Shown: piece after piece, positions 1-7,955 of the stretch
Position numbering within the stretch: the first letter of the stretch is position 1
Layout of the letters: the number at the start of each line of letters is the position of its first letter
Program-made: the position numbers and the translations under genes
DNA from: Clostridia bacterium
GTDB taxonomy: Bacteria > Bacillota > Clostridia > UBA1381
DNA: 17,536 nt
Direction of reading: 5' to 3'
NCBI GenBank assembly: GCA_008668455.1
Contig: RQCD01000186.1
Coordinates: forward strand, 1-17,536
Notes under the pieces: model-generated
The model's database searches: none
What the model was told of the DNA's origin: nothing
What the model saw: only the letters and a program-made list of their open reading frames with translations

Positions 1-800
1 TGATTGGACGGTATGGAGTTTTAAAAAAAAATATTCTTAATTATCTTTCAGGGTTTTTTCGTTAGGACGCCGGGGAGATTCAAATTGGAGGTGAACCGAT
101 TTTTGAAAACATAGAACGAAAGAAAAAGATTGTCTTTATCAGTGATGACCTTTTTTTCTTCACAACTTATTCGGTTATCGATACCGCAAAATTTTATGCC
201 GGAATCTATCCGGACTGGAGCTGGGAGAGATTTTATCAGCTCAAGGATATTTTCAAAATTGATCTGACGCGCCGGGTGCGCAGACTTTCCAAGGGGATGC
301 AGAAGCAGGTTGCTTTCTGGATCGGTATTTCTGCTATGCCGGAGGTGCTTCTCTTAGATGAGCCGGTGGACGGATTAGACCCGGTAATGCGCAGAAATGT
401 GTGGAAGCTGATGCTCCAGGACGTGGCAGAGCGCGGAACAACCGTTTTGGTTTCCAGTCATAACCTCCGCGAACTGGAGGATGTATGCGATCATGTCGGC
501 ATTATGCACCGCGGCAGAGTAGTGTTAGAAAAGGCCTTGGATGACGTGAAGGGAAATATTCATAAATTACAGGTAGCGTTCCGGGATGGGATTCCGGAGG
601 ATCTGGGATTAAAGGTGCTGCATACTGAAATCTATGGAAGTGTTTCCATTATGATTGTAAAGGGATCGGGAGAGGAAATCCTTTCTGAGATAGAAAAACG
701 GAAGCCTTTAATATGCGATCTTCTTCCGCTGACCTTGGAGGAAGTATTTATCTATGAGTTAGGGGGGCTTGGATATGAATTCAAGAACATCATTCTTTAA
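1..800 (+). pseudogene. ABC transporter ATP-binding protein, 5'-partial, with damaged Walker A and in-frame stop
   Basis: This is the nucleotide-binding subunit for the permease that follows; the family energises export or resistance-type ABC-2 transporters at the inner face of the membrane. Reading the frame back from the stop at 798-800 gives an intact signature (RLSKGMQKQ, 279-305), Walker B (LLLDEP, about 348-365), D-loop (GLD) and H-loop (SSH, 453-461). The frame continues upstream into recognisable ABC sequence (DAGEIQIGG, 66-92). It is then broken by TAG at 63-65, where families usually have FRPDAGE. The Walker A position (6-32) reads GRYGVLKKN instead of GxxGxGK(S/T)(S/T), so the third glycine and the Ser/Thr are lost. 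The only usable in-frame start left is GTG at 276, giving 174 residues without Walker A. Either the gene is dead, or the first ~65 bases are poor sequence. The true N-terminus lies outside the window. Confidence 0.75.
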
Positions 801-2823
801 TAAGAGTCTGATCCGTTCGGATTTTAGGAGACTATGGTGGATCAGTGCACTGCATACAATTGGGATTTTCCTGTTTTATACCTTTTTGTACTTAGACCAA
901 TATACAGGTGAGTATGGGTATTTGCCGACAGAGGTTTACACAGATTTCGGAACATCACCAATTTACAGGATGTCTCCGGCATTTTATGTGCTTGCGATTC
1001 TGGTACCGGTGGGACTTTCTGCATTTCTGTTTTCCTATTTGCAGAATAACTCCTCTATGACCTGTCTGCATGGGATTCCGGTTTCAAGAAAAACGCACTA
1101 TTTTTCACATCTTTTATCCGGAGGAATTATGCTTCTGATTCCGGTGCTGATCAACGGCTTGATTCTGCTGATGTTCCGCACGAATATGAATGTTGCAGAA
1201 AGCTATCGGATAATAGATCTTTTCTGGCTTTTGGCAAGCGGACTGCTGTATGAGCTTTTGAGCTTTACCGCCGCATCGTTTATCATGATGATTGTTGGAA
1301 ATGCATTTGCAGGCTTCTGCTTAACCTTTGCGGTTGCAGTGCTTCCGGCAGTGGCAGAAAGCTTTGTATTCTACTTTTGCGAGCAGCAGCTGTTCGGATA
1401 TGTTTATAACGGAGATTATTCTCTGATTCAGTTCCTGTATGCACTTCCGGATGAAATGCTGACAAGCGGAAAATGGATTTTATATCTGGCTTTGTCGGTT
1501 GTCTTTGTCTTAGCAGGCTATGGACTCTACCGCATCCGGAATTTAGAAAATCATAGTGAAATTATCGCATTTCCAAAGCTTCGTCCGGTGTTTGTCTATG
1601 GTGTTGGAATCTGCTTTGGCTGCGGCGGATACTTATACTTTTCTGAAATTATCGGATCGGATAACATTTTGTTCCTGATCCCGATCGGGGTTCTGGGCAT
1701 TGTGATTGCGCAGATGCTGGTGCAGAAATCGTTCCGGATCTTCAAGACGGTATACAAGCCGGTGATTGGTTTTATCTGTTTTGTCCTTTTGATGTACGGA
1801 GCGTTTGCAGTTGACATTTTAGGATATGAAAAGAAAGTTCCGAAGCCAGAGGAGGTTGCGTCTGTGTCTTTTTGTGATGAACAAAACACAAACCGCATGC
1901 TGACCAGCGATAATAGGATAGCCCGCACAATTGACAGCTATGACTACAGCGTTTCTGATTTGGAGGGGCTTTCCTTGGTGGAAAATCTGCATAAAGCGAT
2001 TATCACAAAGAGAAATGATCCAAACCGCGGTTATCGGTACAGCTATGGACTTATGTTAAAATACACTCTCAAAAACGGAAAAACTCTGGTGCGTCAATAT
2101 ACGTTTGATGCGGATGAGCTTTTAGACTCTCTGTTGCCTGTTAAAAACCTGCCGCAGATGAGGGCGGCAGATTTTCCGATGCTTGCAAATAACAAACGCA
2201 GCTACACCTCTGTTGCAATCATTGATCAACGAGTTCCGGAGGAAAAAAACAATCCCTATCGGAACGGAATTACCGATCCGCAGATTGTGCAGGAGCTGAT
2301 CAATGCACTTTCCAAGGATTTATCCGAGATACCGGTGGAAAGCTTTCTGTATTGGAAGGAAACCAACCTGCAAATAAACGTATCCTTCACACAGGCTGCC
2401 AGATATCAGGATACCGGCGAAATGGTTCCGGAAGATAAACTCGGAATCTCCACAGAGCATTATATCATCCGAAGGGAGTACAAGAATACGCTTGCAGTCT
2501 TGAAAAAAATTGGTTTTTATGATGCGCTTCCGAAGGCAGATTCGATCGAGGGGATCGATGTCAGCTATTTTCGGGGGGATGCCCGTGTGTATCATGATAC
2601 AGAGGAGGAGGAAAAAACTGCGCAGACTCAGACAGAAGCTGGTATATCGAAAATTACCGATCCGGATCAGATTGCAAAAATCTATCAGATTCTCGGAGAT
2701 TTTTATGAGGTTAAGGATTATGATGCCGATGCAGAACTTTCGATTCTTTACAAAAACGGATCTGTAGCGACTTTGGCAATTAACAGCTGGGATGAGGTCT
2801 GGAACGGCATATTGCAAAACTGA
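775..2823 (+). CDS. ABC-2 type transporter permease with large extracytoplasmic C-terminal domain (DUF6449-like)
   Basis: Membrane subunit of the ABC transporter, 682 residues. I place the start at ATG 775, which has AGGGGGG at 761-767 about 7 nt upstream; a TTG at 769 is possible but sits against the SD. The gene overlaps the ATPase by 26 nt, which indicates translational coupling. About eight or nine hydrophobic helices lie between residues ~22 and ~350, for example around WWISALHTIGIFLFYTFLYL, the LLIPVLINGLILLMF stretch and the final FICFVLLMYGAF stretch. Some 330 hydrophilic residues follow, probably outside the cell. This half-membrane, half-soluble layout fits the Firmicutes permeases that pair with BcrA/YtrB-like ATPases, often in GntR-controlled operons; the family assignment is from memory of the architecture. 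The substrate is unknown; peptide-antibiotic or cell-envelope stress export is a guess. Confidence 0.82.
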   Translation: MNSRTSFFNKSLIRSDFRRLWWISALHTIGIFLFYTFLYLDQYTGEYGYLPTEVYTDFGTSPIYRMSPAFYVLAILVPVGLSAFLFSYLQNNSSMTCLHGIPVSRKTHYFSHLLSGGIMLLIPVLINGLILLMFRTNMNVAESYRIIDLFWLLASGLLYELLSFTAASFIMMIVGNAFAGFCLTFAVAVLPAVAESFVFYFCEQQLFGYVYNGDYSLIQFLYALPDEMLTSGKWILYLALSVVFVLAGYGLYRIRNLENHSEIIAFPKLRPVFVYGVGICFGCGGYLYFSEIIGSDNILFLIPIGVLGIVIAQMLVQKSFRIFKTVYKPVIGFICFVLLMYGAFAVDILGYEKKVPKPEEVASVSFCDEQNTNRMLTSDNRIARTIDSYDYSVSDLEGLSLVENLHKAIITKRNDPNRGYRYSYGLMLKYTLKNGKTLVRQYTFDADELLDSLLPVKNLPQMRAADFPMLANNKRSYTSVAIIDQRVPEEKNNPYRNGITDPQIVQELINALSKDLSEIPVESFLYWKETNLQINVSFTQAARYQDTGEMVPEDKLGISTEHYIIRREYKNTLAVLKKIGFYDALPKADSIEGIDVSYFRGDARVYHDTEEEEKTAQTQTEAGISKITDPDQIAKIYQILGDFYEVKDYDADAELSILYKNGSVATLAINSWDEVWNGILQN

Positions 2824-2839
2824 CCGAGAGGTGATTTTT

Positions 2840-3277
2840 ATGAGAAATTGTTTGATCATACTGCTGATGCTGGCGTTCTTTTCCGGGTGCGCCGGCAAGC
2901 CGGCAGGAAGTGCGTCCCTATATGACTATAAAACGCAATATGTCGGGGATAACAGCAAGGTTTCGCATATTGCCGGAGCAATGCAGTACCCGGAGGGCGC
3001 GGCTTGCGAGTCTGTGAAAATTCAGTCGGAAAAAGAACCATACGGACTGACGGTGTACCTTTCCGGTACAGAAGTATCCGATGCGTCCGTCTATCAGAAA
3101 AATGCAATTATGTGCTTTGCTTTGATTGACAACCTGGATGAGATGAAATTTCAGTCTGGTAAGAGCGGAGCAATTCTTGCAGAATTTTACCGGGATGAGT
3201 TGGAACGGAATCAGAACATCAAATGCTCTGAAATCGGAAGATCAAAGAAAAGATTTGAAGCGTTTTTGAAGCAATAA
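2840..3277 (+). CDS. Putative lipoprotein, DUF4825-like
   Basis: Small secreted lipoprotein of 145 residues. The start is ATG 2840, preceded by GAGAGGTG (2826-2833) at 6 nt. It begins with a short lipoprotein signal peptide (MRNCLIILLMLAFFSGC), with Cys17 as the likely lipidated residue. The mature part contains a YDYKTQYVGDNSKVSHI-type segment followed by EPYGLTVYL, which I recognise as the DUF4825 pattern found in Firmicutes lipoproteins and in some BlaR-type sensor proteins. It starts 16 nt after the permease stop and is followed by a strong terminator, so it is the last gene of the ABC operon. Anchored outside the membrane, it could touch the outer domain of the permease; that is inference. 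An earlier in-frame ATG at 2792 lies inside the permease gene, lacks an SD and would bury the signal peptide, so I reject it. Confidence 0.78.
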   Translation: MRNCLIILLMLAFFSGCAGKPAGSASLYDYKTQYVGDNSKVSHIAGAMQYPEGAACESVKIQSEKEPYGLTVYLSGTEVSDASVYQKNAIMCFALIDNLDEMKFQSGKSGAILAEFYRDELERNQNIKCSEIGRSKKRFEAFLKQ

Positions 3278-3280
3278 TAA

Positions 3281-3318
3281 AAAATTCTCAGAGCAGCGAT
3301 GCTTTGAGAATTTTTTTT
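3281..3318 (+). terminator. Rho-independent terminator of the ABC operon
   Basis: An 11-bp stem, 3285-3295 (TTCTCAGAGCA) with 3300-3310 (TGCTTTGAGAA), has one G-U pair and closes on a GCGA (GNRA) tetraloop at 3296-3299. The stem is extended by A/T pairs and followed by T8 (3311-3318). It starts 3 nt after the lipoprotein stop. Confidence 0.9.
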
Positions 3319-3335
3319 GCAAAAAAAGTTAAATC

Positions 3336-3366
3336 CAATACCTTTTCAAAGTATTGTGGTATTGTT
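3336..3366 (+). promoter_or_regulatory. Candidate operator: inverted plus direct GTATTG half-sites
   Basis: CAATAC at 3336-3341 is the inverse of GTATTG at 3351-3356, with 9 nt between them. The motif recurs directly as GTATTG at 3359-3364, so GTATTGTG and GTATTGTT stand in tandem with an 8-nt period. The last copy overlaps the -35 of the promoter for the DUF5107/DUF4091 unit. This looks like a regulator binding site, but the regulator is unknown. Confidence 0.4.
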
Positions 3367-3390
3367 AACGGACGGAAAAACTGCTATAAT
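3362..3390 (+). promoter_or_regulatory. Sigma-A type promoter for the DUF5107-DUF4091 unit
   Basis: The -35 is TTGTTA (3362-3367, 4 of 6 consensus), the spacer is 17 nt and the -10 is a perfect TATAAT (3385-3390). Transcription would begin near 3397, about 20 nt before the ATG at 3418. Confidence 0.7.
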
Positions 3391-3417
3391 ATAAAAAAAG
3401 AGAAAAGGATAGATTTT

Positions 3418-5358
3418 ATGAGTGATTTGACGTGGATTGAAAAGGCATATGAGCTTGCAGACATTGGAGCAGAGAGTGTTCTGCCGAATCTGGAAATCAT
3501 GAAAAACGGTCAGCAGCGCCGCGACGCGGATTTTGGAGAGGACGAGGAGCTTTTTTTAGGGTACGGCTTTTTAAAATCCGCATATCCGTATAAAATGCAG
3601 GATCGCTACCGCCGGGATTTAAAAAAGGAAAAGCGGCTGACCGCAGTTCTGGAAAACCGGTATTTAAGAGCGGAGTTTTTGCCGAATTACGGCGGCAGGC
3701 TCTGGTCCCTTTACGATAAGGTGCAGAAAAAAGATCTTTTGTACACGAATGAGGTGATCCGTCCGTCCAATCTTGCTGTCCGAGACGCGTGGTTTTCCGG
3801 CGGTGCAGAGTGGAATTGCGGATTTATCGGACACGGACCGTTCACCTGTGCAAATATGTTTTCTGCCGAGCTTAAAAATGAGGACGGCGATTCGGTTCTG
3901 CGCTTCTACGAGTATGAAAGAATCCGCGGTATTTTCTATCAGATTGATTTCTGGCTGCCGGAGGATTCGGAATTTCTGCTCATGCATGTGCGGATTGCAA
4001 ACCCTCATTTTGAGGTTGTGCCAATGTATTGGTGGAGTAATATTGCCGTTTGTGAAAATCCTGCGTCCAGGGTCATTGCAGACGCAGAGGAAAGCTATGC
4101 ATGTTTTCCGAAGATGGAGCGGATTCCAGTTCCTTACCGGGACGGCGTGGATATAACCTATCCGGTTCATACCCGGCATGCGGAGGATTTTTTCTGGAAA
4201 CTCCGCAAAAACAGCCGGAAATTTATCGGCTATGTGGATGAAAACGGCTATGGACTTCTCCAGGCATCTACCGACCGCTTGCAGGGACGAAAGCTTTTTG
4301 TCTGGGGACAGGGCGCAGGCAGCCGGAACTGGCAGAGGGTTCTGACCAAGGACGGCTCGGATGCGTCCTATGTCGAAATTCAGGCAGGTTTAGCAAAAAC
4401 GCAGTATGAATGCATCCCAATGCCGCCGAGAACTGCATGGGAGTGGACAGAGTGCTATGGAGCGGTGCAGACAGACCCGAAAAAAGCACACGGAGACTGG
4501 GCAGATGCAAGAGCAGAAATGATTCGTTGCTTGGATGAAAAGCTTCCAAAGGACAGGCTCGAACAGATCTATGCTGCGGCGCGGAAAACGGCAAAAAAAC
4601 CGGCAGAAAAAATCATGCTCTCCGGGAGCGGTTGGGGCGCATTGGCGACTTGGCAGCAGCATAAAGCCGGCGACAGTACCCTGTCGGAGCATTTGGATTT
4701 TGGAAGTATTACAGACGAGCAAAAGCCGTGGCAGTCGCTTTTGGAAAACGGCAGGCTGGGAGACACCCGTTATCATACCTGGATGATCGGACCGAAATGG
4801 ATTAAGCTGCTGGAGGAGGCAGTCCGCGGTGCGGATGCTGAAAATCCGCAAACGCTTTGCAGTCTTGCCTGTGCGTATATTGTGACCGATCGAACAGAGG
4901 AGGCAAGGCTGCTGGCAGAACGAGCGATGGCTTTGACGGAAAATGAAATTGTGCTCTATACCGCCTCTGTGATTTATAAGCGCCTGGGTGAGCTTGACCG
5001 GGCAATTCAGCTTTTGGAGCAGGCAAACAAGGTATGTCCGAACTGTGATTCCCTGGCACGGGAGTATGCAGCGCTTTTAGATCAGACCGGACACTATCCC
5101 CAAATGCTTGCATTTTTCAAAAATTGTAGCCGGGAGCTGATGAGCTATGGCTTATTTCAGTTTTATCAGGCAAAGGCATATTTAAAAACCGGGAATCCGG
5201 ATTTATGTGAAAAGATTCTTACCGATCCGAATTTTTCGCTGGAATTTATCCGCGAGGGAGAGGTGTCGATTACTGATCTTTGGATTGAATTACAGAGATG
5301 TCGGGGAAAAGAGCCGGTTGTGCCGGACAAATTTAATTATCGTATGAATGAGGAGTAA
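3418..5358 (+). CDS. DUF5107-like protein with C-terminal TPR-like repeats
   Basis: Protein of 646 residues, start ATG 3418 with AAAAGGA (3403-3409) at 8 nt and a promoter just upstream. There is no signal peptide or membrane segment, so it is predicted cytoplasmic. The first ~400 residues contain segments such as ENRYLRAEFLPNYGGRLWSL, WFSGGAEWNCGFIGHGP and MYWWSNIAV. These match the DUF5107 pattern, a galactose-mutarotase-like beta-sandwich often found near glycoside hydrolases. From about residue 476 the chain turns helical with TPR-like pairs (LACAYIVTDRTEEARLLAERA, then LYTASVIYKRLGELDRAIQL). Many DUF5107 proteins exceed 1000 residues, so this is a short version. The downstream DUF4091-like gene starts 4 nt after its stop. 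No enzymatic activity can be read from the sequence; a role in binding or cleaving a glycoside is inference. Confidence 0.75.
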   Translation: MSDLTWIEKAYELADIGAESVLPNLEIMKNGQQRRDADFGEDEELFLGYGFLKSAYPYKMQDRYRRDLKKEKRLTAVLENRYLRAEFLPNYGGRLWSLYDKVQKKDLLYTNEVIRPSNLAVRDAWFSGGAEWNCGFIGHGPFTCANMFSAELKNEDGDSVLRFYEYERIRGIFYQIDFWLPEDSEFLLMHVRIANPHFEVVPMYWWSNIAVCENPASRVIADAEESYACFPKMERIPVPYRDGVDITYPVHTRHAEDFFWKLRKNSRKFIGYVDENGYGLLQASTDRLQGRKLFVWGQGAGSRNWQRVLTKDGSDASYVEIQAGLAKTQYECIPMPPRTAWEWTECYGAVQTDPKKAHGDWADARAEMIRCLDEKLPKDRLEQIYAAARKTAKKPAEKIMLSGSGWGALATWQQHKAGDSTLSEHLDFGSITDEQKPWQSLLENGRLGDTRYHTWMIGPKWIKLLEEAVRGADAENPQTLCSLACAYIVTDRTEEARLLAERAMALTENEIVLYTASVIYKRLGELDRAIQLLEQANKVCPNCDSLAREYAALLDQTGHYPQMLAFFKNCSRELMSYGLFQFYQAKAYLKTGNPDLCEKILTDPNFSLEFIREGEVSITDLWIELQRCRGKEPVVPDKFNYRMNEE

Positions 5359-5362
5359 AGCT

Positions 5363-6979
5363 ATGAAAAAATTAGAATTATGGCAGTTTTCGTCACTGGA
5401 AAAAATCTTTTTAAAAGAACTTCCCGGGGAAAAGGAGGTGTTCTCCGCCTCCGCGCTTTTAGGAGAGGAATTTCATTATCAGATCACCTATCTGTATACC
5501 TCCGTGGAAAAGAATTTCTTTGAAATTTCAGTGGATTCGCCGCTTCGTGAGTATATCACGGTACATACAGTCGGCAATGTTCCTGCAGAGCTGCCGGCAT
5601 ATGAGCATGACTATGATGACGATTATATCACCCTTGCACCGGGACTTTTTCCGGACGTACTCTATCCGCTGATGGAAAACCGCGTGGAGGCGCGTTTTAG
5701 TCGGTATCATAGTTTCTGGATCACAGTGAAAATTCCAGAGGATCTTCCGGCAGGAGAATATGAAATCTGCTTTACTATGAAAAATGATGCGCTGGGGCTT
5801 TGTGAAAGCAAAAAAATGAGTCTGACCGTAATTGGCGCAGTGCTCCCAAAACAAAAGATGATTTACACACAGTGGATTTCCCAGGATTCCATCGCAGAAT
5901 ATTATCGCCAGGAATTGTATTCCGAGCCGTTTTGGGAGATGACAAAGCGTTTTGTCAGATGCGGCGCTGAAAACGGAATCAATATGGTTCTGATTCCGAT
6001 TTTTAACGCAAAGTCACTGAAAGGACCGCAGTCTGTTACGGTGCAGAAAACCAGGAATGGCTATTCGTTTGATTTTTCCAATATGAGGCGGTATATAGAG
6101 CTTTTAAAAGAACAGGGAATCGAATATTTTGAGCTGGGACATTTGTACAATGTGAAAACCCACGCACCGAATAAGGTTCTTTGCCGGAATGAGCAGGGCG
6201 AAAATGAATTTCTGTTTGATCGGGGAGAAGCATCTCTTACCGATTTTGAGGGATTTTTAGCAGACTTTTTGCCGGCGCTCAAACAGTTTCTGATTGAGGA
6301 AGAAGTTTTAGAGCGTGCATATTTTCATATTGCAGACGAGCCGACTCTAAAGGATTTGGATTTTTACAAGCATGAAAGCGATGTCTTAAAGAGATATTTA
6401 GGAGATGTCAGGATTATGGACGCCTTGTCCGACTATGAATTTTACGAAACCGACTGCCTGCAATACCCAGTGGTTGCCATCGATCATTTAGAACCGTATT
6501 TCGGAAAGAAAAACGTGATCGGATATAACTGCTGCGCACAGCATACCGCAGTCAGCAATCGATTTATGGCAATGCCATCCTACCGGAACAGAATTATCGG
6601 TGTGCAGATGTATCTGTACCAACTGATCGGATTTCTGCACTGGGGATTTAATTATTATTTTACAGAAAATGAACCGCATCTGATCAACCCGTTCCTCACA
6701 ACCGACGGAGAAAATACCTGGCAGGCAGGCGATCCGTTTTCCGTATACCCCGGCGAGGACGGACCGATTGAATCCATCCGGCTGAAAGTCTTTTTTGAAG
6801 CGTTAACCGATGTTCGCGCCTTGCAGCTTTTGGAACAGTATGCAAGCCGGGAAGAAATTTCTGATATGATCCGAAAGCTTGCCGGCATGCAGATTAATTT
6901 CCGGGAATATCCGCGTACCCGGGAGTTCCTTTTAGATCTGCGCGAAACAGTGAACCGGATGATTGCAGAGCGGATTTGA
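5363..6979 (+). CDS. DUF4091 / GH123-like putative glycoside hydrolase
   Basis: Protein of 538 residues, start ATG 5363 with AGGAG (5351-5355) at 7 nt, 4 nt after the preceding stop. A beta-rich N-terminal region (about 1-160) is followed by a TIM-barrel-like region (about 165-440). The latter contains YFHIADEPT, whose adjacent Asp325-Glu326 pair resembles the acidic pair used in substrate-assisted catalysis by GH123 N-acetylgalactosaminidases. The C-terminal third has the DUF4091 hallmarks: LHWGFNYYF, a DG/GEDGP segment and SIRLKVFFEALTDVRALQLL. Unlike many GH123-type enzymes it has no signal peptide, so it would act on imported oligosaccharides. It is co-transcribed with the DUF5107-like gene, suggesting both handle one substrate. 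No terminator is evident before the next promoter. The DUF4091 call is fairly confident; the specificity is unknown. Confidence 0.77.
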   Translation: MKKLELWQFSSLEKIFLKELPGEKEVFSASALLGEEFHYQITYLYTSVEKNFFEISVDSPLREYITVHTVGNVPAELPAYEHDYDDDYITLAPGLFPDVLYPLMENRVEARFSRYHSFWITVKIPEDLPAGEYEICFTMKNDALGLCESKKMSLTVIGAVLPKQKMIYTQWISQDSIAEYYRQELYSEPFWEMTKRFVRCGAENGINMVLIPIFNAKSLKGPQSVTVQKTRNGYSFDFSNMRRYIELLKEQGIEYFELGHLYNVKTHAPNKVLCRNEQGENEFLFDRGEASLTDFEGFLADFLPALKQFLIEEEVLERAYFHIADEPTLKDLDFYKHESDVLKRYLGDVRIMDALSDYEFYETDCLQYPVVAIDHLEPYFGKKNVIGYNCCAQHTAVSNRFMAMPSYRNRIIGVQMYLYQLIGFLHWGFNYYFTENEPHLINPFLTTDGENTWQAGDPFSVYPGEDGPIESIRLKVFFEALTDVRALQLLEQYASREEISDMIRKLAGMQINFREYPRTREFLLDLRETVNRMIAERI

Positions 6980-7012
6980 AAATTTTCCGCCGCAGTTTTA
7001 TTGCTCTGGTTA

Positions 7013-7041
7013 TTGACTTTTCATTTTGATTATGATATGCT
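7013..7041 (+). promoter_or_regulatory. Promoter of the sensory operon
   Basis: The -35 is TTGACT (7013-7018, 5 of 6), the spacer is 17 nt and the -10 is TATGCT (7036-7041, 4 of 6). It lies in the gap between the DUF4091 gene and the membrane sensor. A 10-mer over the -35 (7011-7020) also occurs inverted at 16458-16467. Confidence 0.6.
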
Positions 7042-7076
7042 AAAACTGATAACTGTCGGATGGGGAGGGATATGGT

Positions 7077-7952
7077 TTGAAAAATTTGGATCATGTAATT
7101 GTCAAGATGCCCTGTATTGTTTTATGCTGTGCTATGGTGAGTCTGTTATTTTGCGTCGGCAGGGTGCAGCTGCAAAAGATCCGGGATTTGTCCGTCTTGC
7201 AGGGCAGACAATATGAAAATTCACTCAAGCTATATATGAGCAGAATTTATGACAGCGCAAACAGCCTGGATGAGGACGGAACACTCCCGGATCTCCTTGA
7301 TCCGATGAATTACACAGAAATTGAAAAGAAAATTGATACGTTTCATACGGTTAGTGAAAACATTATTGAAGATACTGCTATCATAGGAAACGACGGCACA
7401 GTCTATGTCGGAATCGGACGTTCCGGAATCAAAGAGGATGGAAGCTATTTGGATTTTTCAGACTATAACCAGGAACAGCTCCTTTGTATAGAAGCTTCCG
7501 AAAATGAGGAGGGTGATGAATACGGAATTTTTTACGTAAAGCCTGTTTTCCGGGACGGTCAGAAAAAATGCGTGATTATTCATCGGCTGAAAAACAGTAC
7601 ATTCTTTCAAAATATCAAGGAAAATGCCACCTATCCGATTATCGGAGAGATTCGTACCGACGGGCAGTCCTGGGATTTTATCCGTCAGCGCATGCGTTTT
7701 TTCTATCAGATTCAGTATCCGGTGCAGCTTGAAAACTGTAATTTTACCATTGTAATCCGAAACAGCACGGAGCGTGTTCTGCGCGTCAGTCTGCTGCTTG
7801 GAAGTTTGTTTGCGGTCATTCTTGCGGCGGTCTGGCTGGCAGCGAGGTTTGCAGCAGACTGTGCGGAAAAAAGCGTTCGTGTTCCGCTCCGGAAGATTAA
7901 CCGGGAACTGAATCAGTATGCGGAAGAAGCAGAAAAAAATGCGAGGGGTTAG
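7077..7952 (+). CDS. Kinase-less membrane sensor protein with Cache-like outer domain
   Basis: Membrane protein of 291 residues. The start is TTG 7077, supported by GGGGAGGGA at 7062-7070, 6 nt upstream; the first in-frame ATG (7107) has no SD. One helix at about 11-28 and a second at about 235-258 enclose some 205 outer residues. These have a Cache/PAS-like flavour (IIEDTAIIGNDGTVYVGIG, then GIFYVKPVF). The cytoplasmic tail is only ~33 residues (SVRVPLRKINRELNQYAEEA), which looks like the beginning of a HAMP or coiled-coil helix and then stops. There is no kinase, methyl-accepting or nucleotide cyclase domain. The response regulator begins 3 nt after its stop, so this is a dedicated component of the same pathway. 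It resembles the input half of a YesM-type kinase. It may bind a ligand and pair with the downstream kinase; this is inference. Confidence 0.75.
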   Translation: MKNLDHVIVKMPCIVLCCAMVSLLFCVGRVQLQKIRDLSVLQGRQYENSLKLYMSRIYDSANSLDEDGTLPDLLDPMNYTEIEKKIDTFHTVSENIIEDTAIIGNDGTVYVGIGRSGIKEDGSYLDFSDYNQEQLLCIEASENEEGDEYGIFYVKPVFRDGQKKCVIIHRLKNSTFFQNIKENATYPIIGEIRTDGQSWDFIRQRMRFFYQIQYPVQLENCNFTIVIRNSTERVLRVSLLLGSLFAVILAAVWLAARFAADCAEKSVRVPLRKINRELNQYAEEAEKNARG

Positions 7953-7955
7953 GCA

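Noticed and set aside
2320..2898. 192-codon minus-strand frame over the end of the permease gene
   Set aside because: It is antisense to the permease outer domain and the lipoprotein start, with no motif or ribosome binding site.
3304..3417. N-terminal extension of the DUF5107-like protein to an earlier start
   Set aside because: It would begin inside the terminator stem and run through the promoter at 3362-3390; ATG 3418 has its own SD.
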